Shown piece after piece: positions 7,898 to 17,279 of a DNA stretch of 64,000 nt. The first letter of the stretch is position 1, and each line of letters opens with the position of its first letter. Location of the stretch: the NCBI RefSeq assembly GCF_001424305.1, contig NZ_LMPD01000002.1, forward strand, positions 564,280 through 628,279, written 5' to 3'. The stretch is from Pedobacter sp. Leaf176. Lineage in GTDB: Bacteria > Bacteroidota > Bacteroidia > Sphingobacteriales > Sphingobacteriaceae. Made by a program: the position numbers and the translations under genes. The notes beneath the pieces were generated by a model. The model saw only the letters and a program-made list of their open reading frames with translations. It had not been told where the DNA came from and did no database searches.

Positions 7898-9919
7898 TTA
7901 TTGTAAATACTCTAATGCTTCCTCAACAGTTTTAACCGGCAACTGGCATACTTTATTTCGGCAAATATAAACTTTTGTTTCGTTGCTTTGCTTACCTTCT
8001 AACAGCGGAAGGTTACTTTTTGTTCCGCCTAATAAAATTTTATTTGGAATATAATAATTACTCAACTCCAATTTAACGACCTCATTTTCCAATCCTGTAA
8101 TTGCAATTTCATTGATCCCGTACACTTCATTGAGCAATTGAATAGCCCAATTTGAATAAGCTGAACCATAAGTTTTTATCTTGGGTAGAACAGCAGCCAA
8201 CATCTCTCCTGCTTTTTGAGTATAGTTATCCATATCAAACAGTAAACCCAATTTTTTGAGGTTTTGTGCCATGACAGAATTTGCAGCCGGGATTACATTA
8301 TCCATGACCTCGTGTTTACGGGCGATTAAATTTTCGCTTTCGGAAGAGGTGTAAAAAAACATAGGCGATTCGCTATCTGTAAAATTCTTTAAAACGTAAT
8401 CGGCAAAGTTCCGAGCTTCATCTAACCACTTTTCATCAAAATCGTACTGATATAACGCAATTAAGGCATCTATAAAGAATGCATAATCATCCAGAAAACC
8501 TATTATTGAGGCTTTTCCGTTTTTATAGTTGCGATACAAGCCACCGTTTCCGGTTTTTAAATGATTCAAAATATAATTTGCTGCCTTAGACGCACTTTCA
8601 TAATATAAACCATGATTTAAAACGGTCGCAGCATCAGCCAGGCCTTTAATCATCATGGCATTCCAGGCAGTTAAACACTTATCATCCAAACCCGGCCTGA
8701 TTCTTTTGCTTCTAACTTCCAGCAATTTAGCCTTTGCAGATTTTACCTTTTCATAAAGTATTTCCGCATTAATATTGTATTTCGAAATCAAATCATCATC
8801 TGAAATCGTTTTACGTAGGATATTAGTACGCTCTTCTTCCCAATTTCCTTCTTCCGTAACGTTGTAATAATCACCGATTAAAGTGGCATCCTCTCCTAAA
8901 ATTTTACCGAATTCAACTTTATCCCAAACATAAAACTTGCCCTCAACGCCTTCACTATCGGCATCTAGAGCGGAATAAAACAATCCCTCCGGAGAAGTCA
9001 TTTCATTAAAAACCCAGTCTAAAGTTTCCACTAAGGTCTGCTTAAAAGAATCGAATTTTGTGCATTGGTAAGCTTCAGCATATAGACTAATTAACTGTGC
9101 ATTATCGTAAAGCATTTTCTCGAAATGAGGTACATGCCATTTATCGTCAACAGAATAACGGGCAAAACCACCACCGATTTGATCATAAATCCCTCCCCTG
9201 CTCATTTCCTCTAAAGTGTGGCAAACGGCAGTGAATACAGATTCATCATCTTTTAGAAAACCATATCGTAGCAGAAAAATCCAATTATTTGGCAGTGGAA
9301 ATTTAGGTGCCCGGTTATACCCACCAAAGCCAATATCGAAATGCCGTTTCCAAGGGTCGATAATTTCGGTTAAATGTTTTTCGTTATAAACTTCTTTTAT
9401 ATCAACTGCTATTATTTTTTCGCTGTCGCGGATGCCGGATGTCAACCGCTCGGCATATTGAATCGCTTTATCTGGCTCATTCGCCCATAAACCGGCAACA
9501 TTTTCAAGAATATTAATCCAGTCGTCTTTTCTAAAATAGGTCCCTCCGTAAACAGGTCGTTGATCGGGCAGGCAAATGCAATTTAAAGGCCAGCCCCCGC
9601 TTCCCGTCATCAACTGGACTGCATACATGTAAATCTGGTCGATATCTGGTCGTTCTTCTCTATCTACTTTTATGCAGATAAAGTGTTGGTTCATCACTTC
9701 GGCAACCTCGTGATTTTCGAAGCATTCGCGTTCCATAACATGGCACCAATGGCAGGCAGAATAACCAATGCTTACCAAAATGAGTTTGTTTTCTGTTTTG
9801 GCTTTTTCCAAAGCTTCCGTACCCCATTCGTACCATTGAACCGGATTATAGGCGTGTTGCAATAGATATGGTGAAGAAGCGTTGATTAAACTATTGGGTT
9901 CTGAATGTGCGTTTGACAT
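7898..9919 (-). CDS. DUF255 thioredoxin-domain protein (YyaL / SPATA20 family)
   Basis: A 673-residue protein. The N-terminal ~170 residues form the DUF255 thioredoxin-like domain with the redox motif CHWC (56-59) and the family signature [18 protein letters not shown] (15-32). The rest is an (alpha/alpha)-barrel-like region resembling N-acylglucosamine epimerase-type folds, with motifs such as [17 protein letters not shown] and [16 protein letters not shown]. The length is typical for the family. Its biochemical role is not established. It precedes slyD by 10 bases, so a link to protein folding or redox repair is plausible but inferred. Confidence 0.92.
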   Translation of the reverse strand: MSNAHSEPNSLINASSPYLLQHAYNPVQWYEWGTEALEKAKTENKLILVSIGYSACHWCHVMERECFENHEVAEVMNQHFICIKVDREERPDIDQIYMYAVQLMTGSGGWPLNCICLPDQRPVYGGTYFRKDDWINILENVAGLWANEPDKAIQYAERLTSGIRDSEKIIAVDIKEVYNEKHLTEIIDPWKRHFDIGFGGYNRAPKFPLPNNWIFLLRYGFLKDDESVFTAVCHTLEEMSRGGIYDQIGGGFARYSVDDKWHVPHFEKMLYDNAQLISLYAEAYQCTKFDSFKQTLVETLDWVFNEMTSPEGLFYSALDADSEGVEGKFYVWDKVEFGKILGEDATLIGDYYNVTEEGNWEEERTNILRKTISDDDLISKYNINAEILYEKVKSAKAKLLEVRSKRIRPGLDDKCLTAWNAMMIKGLADAATVLNHGLYYESASKAANYILNHLKTGNGGLYRNYKNGKASIIGFLDDYAFFIDALIALYQYDFDEKWLDEARNFADYVLKNFTDSESPMFFYTSSESENLIARKHEVMDNVIPAANSVMAQNLKKLGLLFDMDNYTQKAGEMLAAVLPKIKTYGSAYSNWAIQLLNEVYGINEIAITGLENEVVKLELSNYYIPNKILLGGTKSNLPLLEGKQSNETKVYICRNKVCQLPVKTVEEALEYLQ

Positions 9920-10031
9920 GAAGATATAAATATGAAAATTGAAACCATAAAGCTATAAATTATCTACAATGCTAATTGGTTTTAGTTTTGTTTTTATACT
10001 TTAGTTCTTAAATCTAAAGGCTCAAATTGAT

Positions 10032-11014
10032 ATGGAATTGACTCAAAATAATTTATTTTCAGCAATAAAAGAGGTTATTATCCAATCTCGTTTAAGGGTT
10101 TTCCGTGCGGCAAATTCGGCCCTACTGGAATCTTACTGGCAAATTGGAAAACTGATTGTAGAAGATGAATTGCAAGGAAAATCAAGAGCAGATTATGGCA
10201 AGGGAACTTTAAAAGTCTTATCTAAGCACCTTACTGTAGAGTTTGGAAAAGGGTTTGATGAGAGTAACCTTCGTAATATAAGAGCGTTTTATAAAGTATT
10301 TCCAATTCGTGACGCATTGCGTCACGAATTGAGCTGGACACATTATCGTTTGCTTTCCAGATTAGAATCAGAAGAGAAAAGAAAATTTTACATTAACGAA
10401 GTCATAGCATCTAATTGGAACAGTAGAGCGTTAGAAAGACAAATCAATTCTTTATCTTTTGAACGAACAATAGCCGAACCCCAAAAAAAAGATTCAAAAA
10501 CCAGCATACAGAACTATATCAAAGACCCATACATTTTTGAATTTTTAGGATTAAATGGGGTAGAGAAGAATACAGAAAGAAATTTAGAGTCAGCTATTAT
10601 AACCCATATCCAAAAATTTTTACTTGAATTTGGAAAAGGTTTTGCTTTTGTAGCTCGCCAACAATATATCGTAACAGATACTTCAGATTTTTCATCGATC
10701 TCGTTTTCTACAATTATATTTTAAAATGTTTCGTAATTATTGACTTGAAAACAGCAAGTTTAAGCCATCAGGATATTGGCCAAATGGACATGTACGTAAG
10801 AATGTACGATGATTTAAAAAGAAACGATGGCGATAACCCGACTATAGGTTTACTGCTATGTACCGAGAAAGATGAAACTATTGTAAAATATTCTGTTCTT
10901 AGTGATAAAAACCAACTTTTCGCAAGCAAATACCTACTCTACTTACCAAAGGAAGAAGAATTAAAAGAATTAATTGAACAAGATAGACAGCGTTTTGAAC
11001 TAGACATCCAATAA
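10032..11014 (+). pseudogene. DUF1016 (YhcG-type) PD-(D/E)XK nuclease, frameshifted
   Basis: Two reading frames together make one DUF1016 protein of about 327 residues. The first part (10032 to about 10690) has the N-terminal helical domain (RAANSALLESYWQIGKLI) and the start of the nuclease domain (FAFVARQQYIVTDTSDF). The second part continues in the +2 frame as FIDLVFYNYILKCFVIIDLK, then LSHQDIGQMDMYVRMYDD and GLLLCTEKDETIVKYS. The switch falls in a run of five T (10688-10692); six would restore the frame. As written, the upstream product ends at 10724 and loses the catalytic D...DLK residues, so it should be nuclease-dead. Either a true recent pseudogene or a homopolymer sequencing error. 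Confidence 0.85.
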
Positions 11015-11022
11015 CATAAACC

Positions 11023-12120
11023 ATGAAAATCACACATACCGAAATATTTCGCTTTAGTATCCCGATGGAACCATTCGTTATCGCCACCGGAACCATGCAT
11101 TTCGCACAGAATGTATTGATAAGAATTTACACTGACTCTGGTATTCATGGTATTGGAGAATGTTCAGCTTTCCCGATGATTGTCGGCGAAACGCAGGAGA
11201 CTTGCATTGCAATGGCCAAAGATTTTGCTGCGATTTTAAAAGGAAAAAATCCGTTGGACATTCCCGAAAGGATGAACGATTTGTTGGGTTATGCTGACCA
11301 CAACAATACGATAAAAAGTGCATTTGATATGGCTTTGTTTGACATCGCAGCTAAAGACGCAAACTTACCGCTTTATAAATTTTTAGGCGGAACAAAGCGA
11401 ACAATCGAAACGGATATGACCATTGGAATTGACTCGCCTGAAGGCATGGCTAGCACAGCTCTTAAATATAAAAGTAACGGTTGTAAAATTTTAAAAATTA
11501 AGCTTGGCAAACAAGTTCATGCTGATATTGAACGGGTGAAGCATATCCGGGAGGCTGTTGGCGAAGAACTGATTATACGTTTAGATGCCAACCAGGGCTG
11601 GAGTTTTGACGATGCTTTATTTGCTTTAGGCGAACTGGAGAAATACAACATCGAATTTTGTGAACAACCCATGAGAACCTGGTATGATGATAAACTCCCT
11701 GAACTCAATGTGAACTCCCCGATTAAACTGATGGCTGATGAAAGCTGCTACAACCACCACGATGCCCGAAAGTTGATTAACAGCCAATCTACAACATATT
11801 TAAATATCAAATTCTCGAAATCAGGTGGGATTCTGGAAGCACAAAAAATTCATGAAGAGGCTTTGCAAACCGGCGTTAAATGTATGATTGGAAGTATGCT
11901 TGAAAGCAGAATTGCGCTAAGCGCCAATTTACATTTTGCTTTGGCAAGTCCGAACGTTGTATTTTTCGATTTAGATACCGCCTTACTTGGTCATTTAGCC
12001 GACCCGGCTGTTGGTGGATTAACCTATAACGGCTACTTTTTAGATGTTCCGGATACGCCTGGAATTGGTGCCGAAGCCGATGAGTTTTTCCTGGAGAAAT
12101 GTGAAGGCTGGATAGTTTAG
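11023..12120 (+). CDS. Dipeptide epimerase (enolase superfamily, L-Ala-D/L-Glu epimerase-like)
   Basis: A 365-residue enolase-superfamily enzyme of the muconate-lactonizing subgroup. An N-terminal capping domain (1-~125) is followed by a TIM barrel with the catalytic KIK lysine pair in KILKIKLG (about 157-164), metal ligands in LDANQGW, CEQP and MADES, and the second catalytic lysine in NIKFSKSGG. This fits the dipeptide epimerases, which racemise the second residue of dipeptides, often in murein peptide recycling. The exact dipeptide cannot be assigned. It follows the broken nuclease gene by 8 bases. Its stop codon directly abuts a short-repeat array. Confidence 0.88.
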   Translation: MKITHTEIFRFSIPMEPFVIATGTMHFAQNVLIRIYTDSGIHGIGECSAFPMIVGETQETCIAMAKDFAAILKGKNPLDIPERMNDLLGYADHNNTIKSAFDMALFDIAAKDANLPLYKFLGGTKRTIETDMTIGIDSPEGMASTALKYKSNGCKILKIKLGKQVHADIERVKHIREAVGEELIIRLDANQGWSFDDALFALGELEKYNIEFCEQPMRTWYDDKLPELNVNSPIKLMADESCYNHHDARKLINSQSTTYLNIKFSKSGGILEAQKIHEEALQTGVKCMIGSMLESRIALSANLHFALASPNVVFFDLDTALLGHLADPAVGGLTYNGYFLDVPDTPGIGAEADEFFLEKCEGWIV

Positions 12121-12212
12121 TTCATTGGTAATTAGTTCAATAGAAAATTAGTCGGAATATTTGTCCTCAATATAAAATCCAATGAACTAATGACAATTGA
12201 ACAAATGAACTT
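12121..12212. repeat. Inverted short-repeat array (TTCATTnG / nAATGAAC keyword)
   Basis: The whole 92-base gap between two convergent stop codons is repeat. The left arm has TTCATTGGTAATTAGTTCAAT; the right arm (about 12179-12210) has AATGAAC, AATGACAA, TTGAAC and AATGAAC in the opposite sense. About 35 unrelated bases sit in the centre. The same keywords flank the four-helix-bundle gene at 47.8-48.4 kb. Confidence 0.7.
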
Positions 12213-13064
12213 TTAACGAACCAACATATCCGCTAATGCGGTACTGTCTCCATTAAATGCATTAAAATCTACGATATGTCCGATACCATTAATTTTGGCT
12301 TTATCAGAATGTTGCCAGAATTTCCATTTGCTTTTATTCAATCGTAGTTTTGGCTGGTAATAATGGGCAACCCATAGTGGATATTCATCAAAATTATCTT
12401 CAAGATAATCTTCGTAAAACTTTAAACCTGTGTAAATAATAGGCCTGACTTTAGTTTTAACTTCTACATAATTTAGAAAATCTGAAAGCTCAGCCCTCAT
12501 TTTTAAGGGAGAAACACCGTCTAAAGTTTCAATATCGACAACAGGTGGTAAATCTCCCTTTTCGACATTTACAACCTGGAGAAAAAATTTCGCCTGGGTT
12601 TTTCCATTTCGTTTCGGTCTGAAGAAATGGTAAGCACCGCAAATTATTCCTGCCTTTGGTGCCTCCCGCCAGTTACGCTGAAAGTATGGGTCGACTAATA
12701 AAACGCCTTCTGTTGCCTTGATAAATGCAAAATGAATACGTACATCATCATCTTTCATCGATTTCACTTTATGCCAGTTTATCTTACCTTGATAATATGA
12801 AACATCGATGCCGTGAATTGAATAATTTTTAGGGATTTTGATATCGAAGCTTTCGTAGGTCCGGTAATTCGGGTCTTGCCCCCAGTCGGTAATCCAACGC
12901 CAGGTTGCTACGAATCCTTTAACAATGTAACCATAGTAAAAAGGCGAAAGTAAAACCAACAGCAATCCTGCAATTGCAACTTTCCACTGGGTTGAAAAAG
13001 GTTTGGCCTTTTTCTTTCGATCCGGGGTTTTCCTATTGGCAGTTTTCTTCTTTATTGGTGGCAT
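12213..13064 (-). CDS. Glycoside hydrolase family 25 lysozyme (muramidase)
   Basis: A 283-residue protein that would cleave the beta-1,4 bond between MurNAc and GlcNAc in peptidoglycan. A basic N-terminus (Lys/Arg-rich, 1-25) and one membrane helix (about 28-46) anchor it; the GH25 domain fills about 80-283. Visible family motifs are GIDVSYYQGKINW (first catalytic Asp), AFIKATEG, GAYHFFRP, PPVVDIET (the DxE pair), IIYTGLKFYEDYL, PLWVAHYY and FWQHSD. The catalytic acids are present. The anchor points to a cell-envelope role in the cell's own wall rather than a phage endolysin, and no phage genes are near. Confidence 0.9.
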   Translation of the reverse strand: MPPIKKKTANRKTPDRKKKAKPFSTQWKVAIAGLLLVLLSPFYYGYIVKGFVATWRWITDWGQDPNYRTYESFDIKIPKNYSIHGIDVSYYQGKINWHKVKSMKDDDVRIHFAFIKATEGVLLVDPYFQRNWREAPKAGIICGAYHFFRPKRNGKTQAKFFLQVVNVEKGDLPPVVDIETLDGVSPLKMRAELSDFLNYVEVKTKVRPIIYTGLKFYEDYLEDNFDEYPLWVAHYYQPKLRLNKSKWKFWQHSDKAKINGIGHIVDFNAFNGDSTALADMLVR

Positions 13065-13161
13065 TTGCGTGGTTTCGGCTACAAATTTGATAAAAAAATT
13101 GAATGTTTAACGTTCTCAAAAAATAGTTTTTATCTGTGAGATTAAGATTAATTGTTTTTGG

Positions 13162-13169
13162 TAATTTCG
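13162..13169 (+). promoter_or_regulatory. Probable -7 box for the MFS gene
   Basis: TAATTTCG, one mismatch from TAnnTTTG, 16 bases before the ATG at 13186, in the divergent gap with the GH25 gene. Confidence 0.4.
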
Positions 13170-13185
13170 CAAACCAGATAATACA

Positions 13186-14412
13186 ATGTTTAAACTCATT
13201 TACGACACATACAAAACATCTTTCAGTGGATTAACCCGGGAAACCTGGCTTTTAAGTATTGTAATGATGTTTAATCGTTGCGGGAGCATGGCCGTTCCTT
13301 TCATGGGTTTGTACGTTACGCAAAGCCTACACCGTTCTGAAATGGATGCCGGCCTAATCATTACGCTATTTGGTGTAGGATCTATTTTGGGGTCTGCAGT
13401 TGGAGGTAAACTAACTGATATTATTGGCTTCAGGCCTGTTCAAATCTTTTCTTCTATTATTGGAGGTTTGCTATTTATTTTATTTTCTACGGTAAGCCAT
13501 TTTTCTACGTTGTGCATTCTGGCAGTAGTCATCAGCTTTTTTTCTGAAGCTTTCAGACCTGCTAACTTTACAGCGGTTGCACATTATGCTGCTCCTGAAA
13601 CGATAACCCGTTCTTATTCTCTAAACAGGCTTGCAGTAAATATCGGCTGGTCTGTGGGTATAAGTCTGGCAGGGATTATTGCCTCAATAAATTATAAACT
13701 GTTGTTTATCGTTGAAGGCGGGGTAAGTATTGTTGTTGGCGTATTAATCTTATCTTTTTTACCGAAGGTTAAAGATTTTATGAAACAGGCAAAAGCTATG
13801 GCGAATAGTATGGTGATTACCAAACCATGGCAAGATCCTTTTTACGTAAAATTTATTCTTTTAACTACGGTTTTTATTACCTGTGCATTCCTGATGTTCA
13901 GAGTCGTCCCGGTATTTTTTAAGGAACAATGGCATATTGATGAGTTTGCAATTGGAATTATTATAGGCTTAAACGGTGCAATAATCGCCCTTTTCGAAAT
14001 GATAATGATTAACAAAATTGAGAAAAAGCGTTCGCCAATGTACTTTATCGTTATTGGCTCCGTGCTGTTTGCGGCTTCTTATCTAATTTTAAGTGCACCG
14101 GTGAGTTTGCATTTAGCCGCGGCGATACTTACTATAATAATTTTTACAGGCGGCGAAATGTTCGCCTTGCCTTTCATCAATACAATCGTTATCAGCAGAA
14201 GCAATGAACATAACCGGGGCCTGTATGCCGCTGGTTACACGTTAAGCTGGTCTTTCGCACAGGTTATCGGGCCCTTCGCTGGTTTTTTTATCGCCAGGCA
14301 TTTCGGCTACAACTGGCTCTGGTTTGGTCTGGGGTGTATGTTATTACTATGCGCATATACCTTCAGCTTGATGAACAACAAGAAAGCAAAGCCAATATTA
14401 GAGGCAAGTTAA
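13186..14412 (+). CDS. Major facilitator superfamily transporter
   Basis: A 408-residue integral inner-membrane protein with about twelve hydrophobic segments. The MFS loop 2-3 signature appears as GSAVGGKLTDIIGFRPVQ (about 68-85), and a loop 8-9 basic motif as NKIEKKRSPM. It resembles YdeE/YdhP-like drug or metabolite exporters in general layout, but the substrate cannot be predicted. It stands alone with its own terminator. Confidence 0.88.
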   Translation: MFKLIYDTYKTSFSGLTRETWLLSIVMMFNRCGSMAVPFMGLYVTQSLHRSEMDAGLIITLFGVGSILGSAVGGKLTDIIGFRPVQIFSSIIGGLLFILFSTVSHFSTLCILAVVISFFSEAFRPANFTAVAHYAAPETITRSYSLNRLAVNIGWSVGISLAGIIASINYKLLFIVEGGVSIVVGVLILSFLPKVKDFMKQAKAMANSMVITKPWQDPFYVKFILLTTVFITCAFLMFRVVPVFFKEQWHIDEFAIGIIIGLNGAIIALFEMIMINKIEKKRSPMYFIVIGSVLFAASYLILSAPVSLHLAAAILTIIIFTGGEMFALPFINTIVISRSNEHNRGLYAAGYTLSWSFAQVIGPFAGFFIARHFGYNWLWFGLGCMLLLCAYTFSLMNNKKAKPILEAS

Positions 14413-14414
14413 CG

Positions 14415-14450
14415 CAGCCGAAATAATCATTCCGGCTGAGCATTTTTTTT
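14415..14450 (+). terminator. Rho-independent terminator after the MFS gene
   Basis: CAGCCG (14415-14420) pairs with CGGCTG (14433-14438), followed closely by eight T (14443-14450). The T-run touches the 3' end of the convergent GH43 gene. Confidence 0.7.
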
Positions 14451-15429
14451 ATTTTACTTTTTGAGCTTTAACACCCTGCGTGGTAATTTTTACGGGGAGG
14501 ATGTTTCCGTCTTTATCGAAATTCATTTCATCAATGCAAGTTTCGCGGTGATTTCCGTTAGTTTCGGTTAAAGGGCGACGGTGGTAAACAATATAGTATT
14601 TATTCTTTTTCTCATTTATGATTACAGAGTGATGGCCTGCCCCCCTTGCAATAGCCGCATCTTGTTCCAATATCTTACCTACTCTTTTGAACGGGCCGAA
14701 TGGCGAATCACTTACTGCATAAGCTACAGAATAATCAGGTCCGGTCCAGCCACCTTCGCTCCACATAAAATAATATTTACCATTTTTTATAAACATATAT
14801 GGTCCTTCTACATATTTGTCAGGCGTAATTTCTTTAAAAATTGTTCCGTCCTCAAAGGGCACAAAACCAGTGAAATTGTTATTTAATTTCGCAATGTTGC
14901 AATGTTTCCAACCACCGTAAATTAAATAATATTGTCCGTCCTTATCTTTAAAGACAAACTGATCAATGGGTTGCGCACCATTATGAAATTTATCGACTAA
15001 AGGCTTACCTAAATGGTCCTTAAACGGCCCTTCGGGTTTGTCTGCCACTGCAACGCCAATTCCACCCACTTCGTTATCGCTTTGAATATCGTTCGCACCA
15101 AAGAACAGGTAATATTTTTTATCTTTTTGTACAATGGCCGGTGCCCACATTGCTTTGTTTGCCCATTTTATCGCAGCAGTATCCAGTACATGTGGGTGCT
15201 TTCTCCATTTCACCAGGTTATCAGAAGAAAAAGCATCTAAAAATACCTGCTCTTTGTATTTAGCAGAGTAGGTTGGATATACCCAATATTTGTTATTGAA
15301 AATTGCTGCCTCAGGGTCGGCGTACCAACCCGGAAAAATAGGGTTTCCCGACTGATTAATCGTTTTACTACTTTGAGCAAAAGAGGCAATTCCTGCTAAA
15401 AGTAAAAGAGATGAGAATATGTATTTCAT
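14449..15429 (-). CDS. Glycoside hydrolase family 43 protein, secreted
   Basis: A 326-residue exported protein with signal peptide MKYIFSSLLLLAGIASFAQS. The mature part is a GH43 five-bladed propeller: GWYADPEA gives the catalytic base Asp38, MWAPAIVQKDKKYYLFF follows near 113-129, and VEGPYMF carries the likely general acid Glu. Family members act on arabinose- or xylose-containing plant polysaccharides; the sugar specificity is not readable here. No SusC/SusD pair or sugar-sensing regulator is next to it, so it is not part of an obvious polysaccharide utilisation locus. Confidence 0.9.
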   Translation of the reverse strand: MKYIFSSLLLLAGIASFAQSSKTINQSGNPIFPGWYADPEAAIFNNKYWVYPTYSAKYKEQVFLDAFSSDNLVKWRKHPHVLDTAAIKWANKAMWAPAIVQKDKKYYLFFGANDIQSDNEVGGIGVAVADKPEGPFKDHLGKPLVDKFHNGAQPIDQFVFKDKDGQYYLIYGGWKHCNIAKLNNNFTGFVPFEDGTIFKEITPDKYVEGPYMFIKNGKYYFMWSEGGWTGPDYSVAYAVSDSPFGPFKRVGKILEQDAAIARGAGHHSVIINEKKNKYYIVYHRRPLTETNGNHRETCIDEMNFDKDGNILPVKITTQGVKAQKVK

Positions 15430-15595
15430 GGGTACAATTTAGGAAAAAATCTGTGCTAAAAAAATTGATAGGGGTCTGAATCGTCTTTTATTGAATACAA
15501 TTATAGATGCATTTCGTTTCTGACAATCCAGCACATCGAAATTAGAAAATAAGCAAAGCCAGAAACAACCGATATAGAAAACGAAGATTCTTAGT

Positions 15596-15630
15596 AAAAA
15601 AAATCCCTGTTTGAAATGTTCCAAACAGGG
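15596..15630 (-). terminator. Rho-independent terminator of the M20 dipeptidase
   Basis: On the minus strand CCCTGTTTG (15622-15630) pairs with CAAACAGGG (15605-15613), followed by eight T (15596-15603). It lies about 20 bases past the stop codon. Confidence 0.85.
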
Positions 15631-15651
15631 ATAATAAAAATTAGCAAGAGC

Positions 15652-17022
15652 TTATTTACTTAATTCTGCATAATATTTATGAAATAAGGGCAACGTTTCA
15701 ATACCTTTATAGTAATTATAAATGTCGTATTTTTCGTTGGGCGAGTGTAAAGCATCGCTATCCAAACCGAAACCGAAAAGTACAGATTTGATGCCCAAAA
15801 CATCTTCAAATAAAGCTACAATAGGGATACTACCACCACCACGGGTTGGAATTGCTTTTTTCCCGAAACTGTCTTCAATTGCTTTTTCAGCGGCACGATA
15901 GGCTAAACTGTCTGTTGGCGTCACCACAGGTTCGCCGCCATGGTGTGGTGTAACTTTAACCTTAACATTTGCAGGTGCAATACTTTCGAAATGCCTGGTA
16001 AATATTTCCGCGATTTCCTCAGAACTTTGATTCGGAACTAAACGCATTGAAATTTTCGCGTTTGCCTTACTTGGCAAAACGGTTTTTGCACCCTCACCTA
16101 TGTAACCGCTCCAGATTCCGTTAACCTCTAAAGTAGGACGGGTTCCGGTACGCTCCAAAGTAGAGTAGCCTTTTTCTCCCCAAACTTCTTCTATATCTAA
16201 ATCTTTTTTATATTCATTCTCATCGTAAGGTGCCGAATTTAAGGCTGTTTTCTCTTCATCTGTTAATTCAACTACTTTATCATAAAAAGCAGGAATCGTA
16301 ATGTGGTTATTCTCATCATGTAATGAAGCAATCATTTTACAAATAATGGTTGCCGGATTGGCTACTGCCCCACCGTAAACACCGGAGTGTAAATCGCGGT
16401 TTGGACCAACAACTTCTACTTCCATATAGGCTAGTCCGCGTAAACCTGTTTCTATCGAAGGGTTTTCCATGCTAATCATCGAGGTATCAGAAATTAATAC
16501 GACATCGGCTTTCAAACGAGCTGCATTATTTTTAACGAAAATGCCAAGATTAGCAGAACCAACTTCCTCCTCACCTTCAATCATAAATTTAACGTTGCAA
16601 GCCAAGGTATTTGTTTGCATCATCAGCTCAAACGCCTTTACGTGCATGTAAAACTGGCCTTTGTCGTCGCAAGCACCACGGGCATAAATTTTACCATCGC
16701 GTACAGTTGGCTCAAAAGGTGGTGTATGCCATAACTCCAATGGATCGGCAGGCTGAACGTCATAGTGTCCGTAAATTAAAACCGTTGGTAAGGAAGCATC
16801 TATAATTTTTTCACCATAAACAATAGGATAACCGGCGGTATTGCAAATTTCTACATTGTCGGCACCTGCATCTTTAAGTTTTTGAGCCACAAAATCTGCA
16901 GTTTTTAACACATCACCTTTGTATTTTGGGTCGGCGCTTACCGATGGAAACCGCAATAATTCAAACAATTCATCTAAAAATCGTTGTTTGTGTGTTTCTA
17001 CATAATTTTTAATTTCTTGCAT
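15652..17022 (-). CDS. M20 family dipeptidase (zinc metallopeptidase)
   Basis: A 456-residue cytoplasmic M20 peptidase resembling carnosinase/CPDG-type dipeptidases. Metal ligands and catalytic residues stand in the expected places: YGHYDVQP (His86, Asp88), ARGACDDKGQ (Asp119 bridging), EGEEEVGS (Glu pair near 151-152), a later Asp in ISDTSM, and the C-terminal His in ALHSPNEKYD. The lid/dimerisation domain occupies about 205-340. No signal peptide is seen. It is monocistronic, with a promoter box at 17040-17047 and its own terminator. Confidence 0.9.
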   Translation of the reverse strand: MQEIKNYVETHKQRFLDELFELLRFPSVSADPKYKGDVLKTADFVAQKLKDAGADNVEICNTAGYPIVYGEKIIDASLPTVLIYGHYDVQPADPLELWHTPPFEPTVRDGKIYARGACDDKGQFYMHVKAFELMMQTNTLACNVKFMIEGEEEVGSANLGIFVKNNAARLKADVVLISDTSMISMENPSIETGLRGLAYMEVEVVGPNRDLHSGVYGGAVANPATIICKMIASLHDENNHITIPAFYDKVVELTDEEKTALNSAPYDENEYKKDLDIEEVWGEKGYSTLERTGTRPTLEVNGIWSGYIGEGAKTVLPSKANAKISMRLVPNQSSEEIAEIFTRHFESIAPANVKVKVTPHHGGEPVVTPTDSLAYRAAEKAIEDSFGKKAIPTRGGGSIPIVALFEDVLGIKSVLFGFGLDSDALHSPNEKYDIYNYYKGIETLPLFHKYYAELSK

Positions 17023-17039
17023 AACAAAATGAATTTCGG

Positions 17040-17047
17040 CAAATATA
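17040..17047 (-). promoter_or_regulatory. -7 promoter box for the M20 dipeptidase
   Basis: On the minus strand TATATTTG, an exact TAnnTTTG, 17 bases before the ATG at 17022. Confidence 0.6.
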
Positions 17048-17279
17048 GGTTTTTCATATAAAAGGCTTTTACATAATCGAATCCAATAGAGCGAAACGAA
17101 GAAATGTTTACGCTGATTTAAACAGTATAAGTAAAACTACATAATCCTTAATTTTAGTATATGTAATATAAGTGTTGAATATTCGAAATAAATATTACTT
17201 CAACATTATTTATTTCGATTTTTTACTAAATTGCGCCTTTTAAACACTACATAGAAACCTCAAAGTAAGAAAGTTATCA

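Noticed and set aside
10745..11014. Independent small gene starting at TTG 10745
   Set aside because: It is the C-terminal part of the DUF1016 nuclease in the shifted frame, not a separate gene.
12213..13064. Phage endolysin
   Set aside because: The GH25 protein has an N-terminal membrane anchor and no phage genes or holin are nearby.
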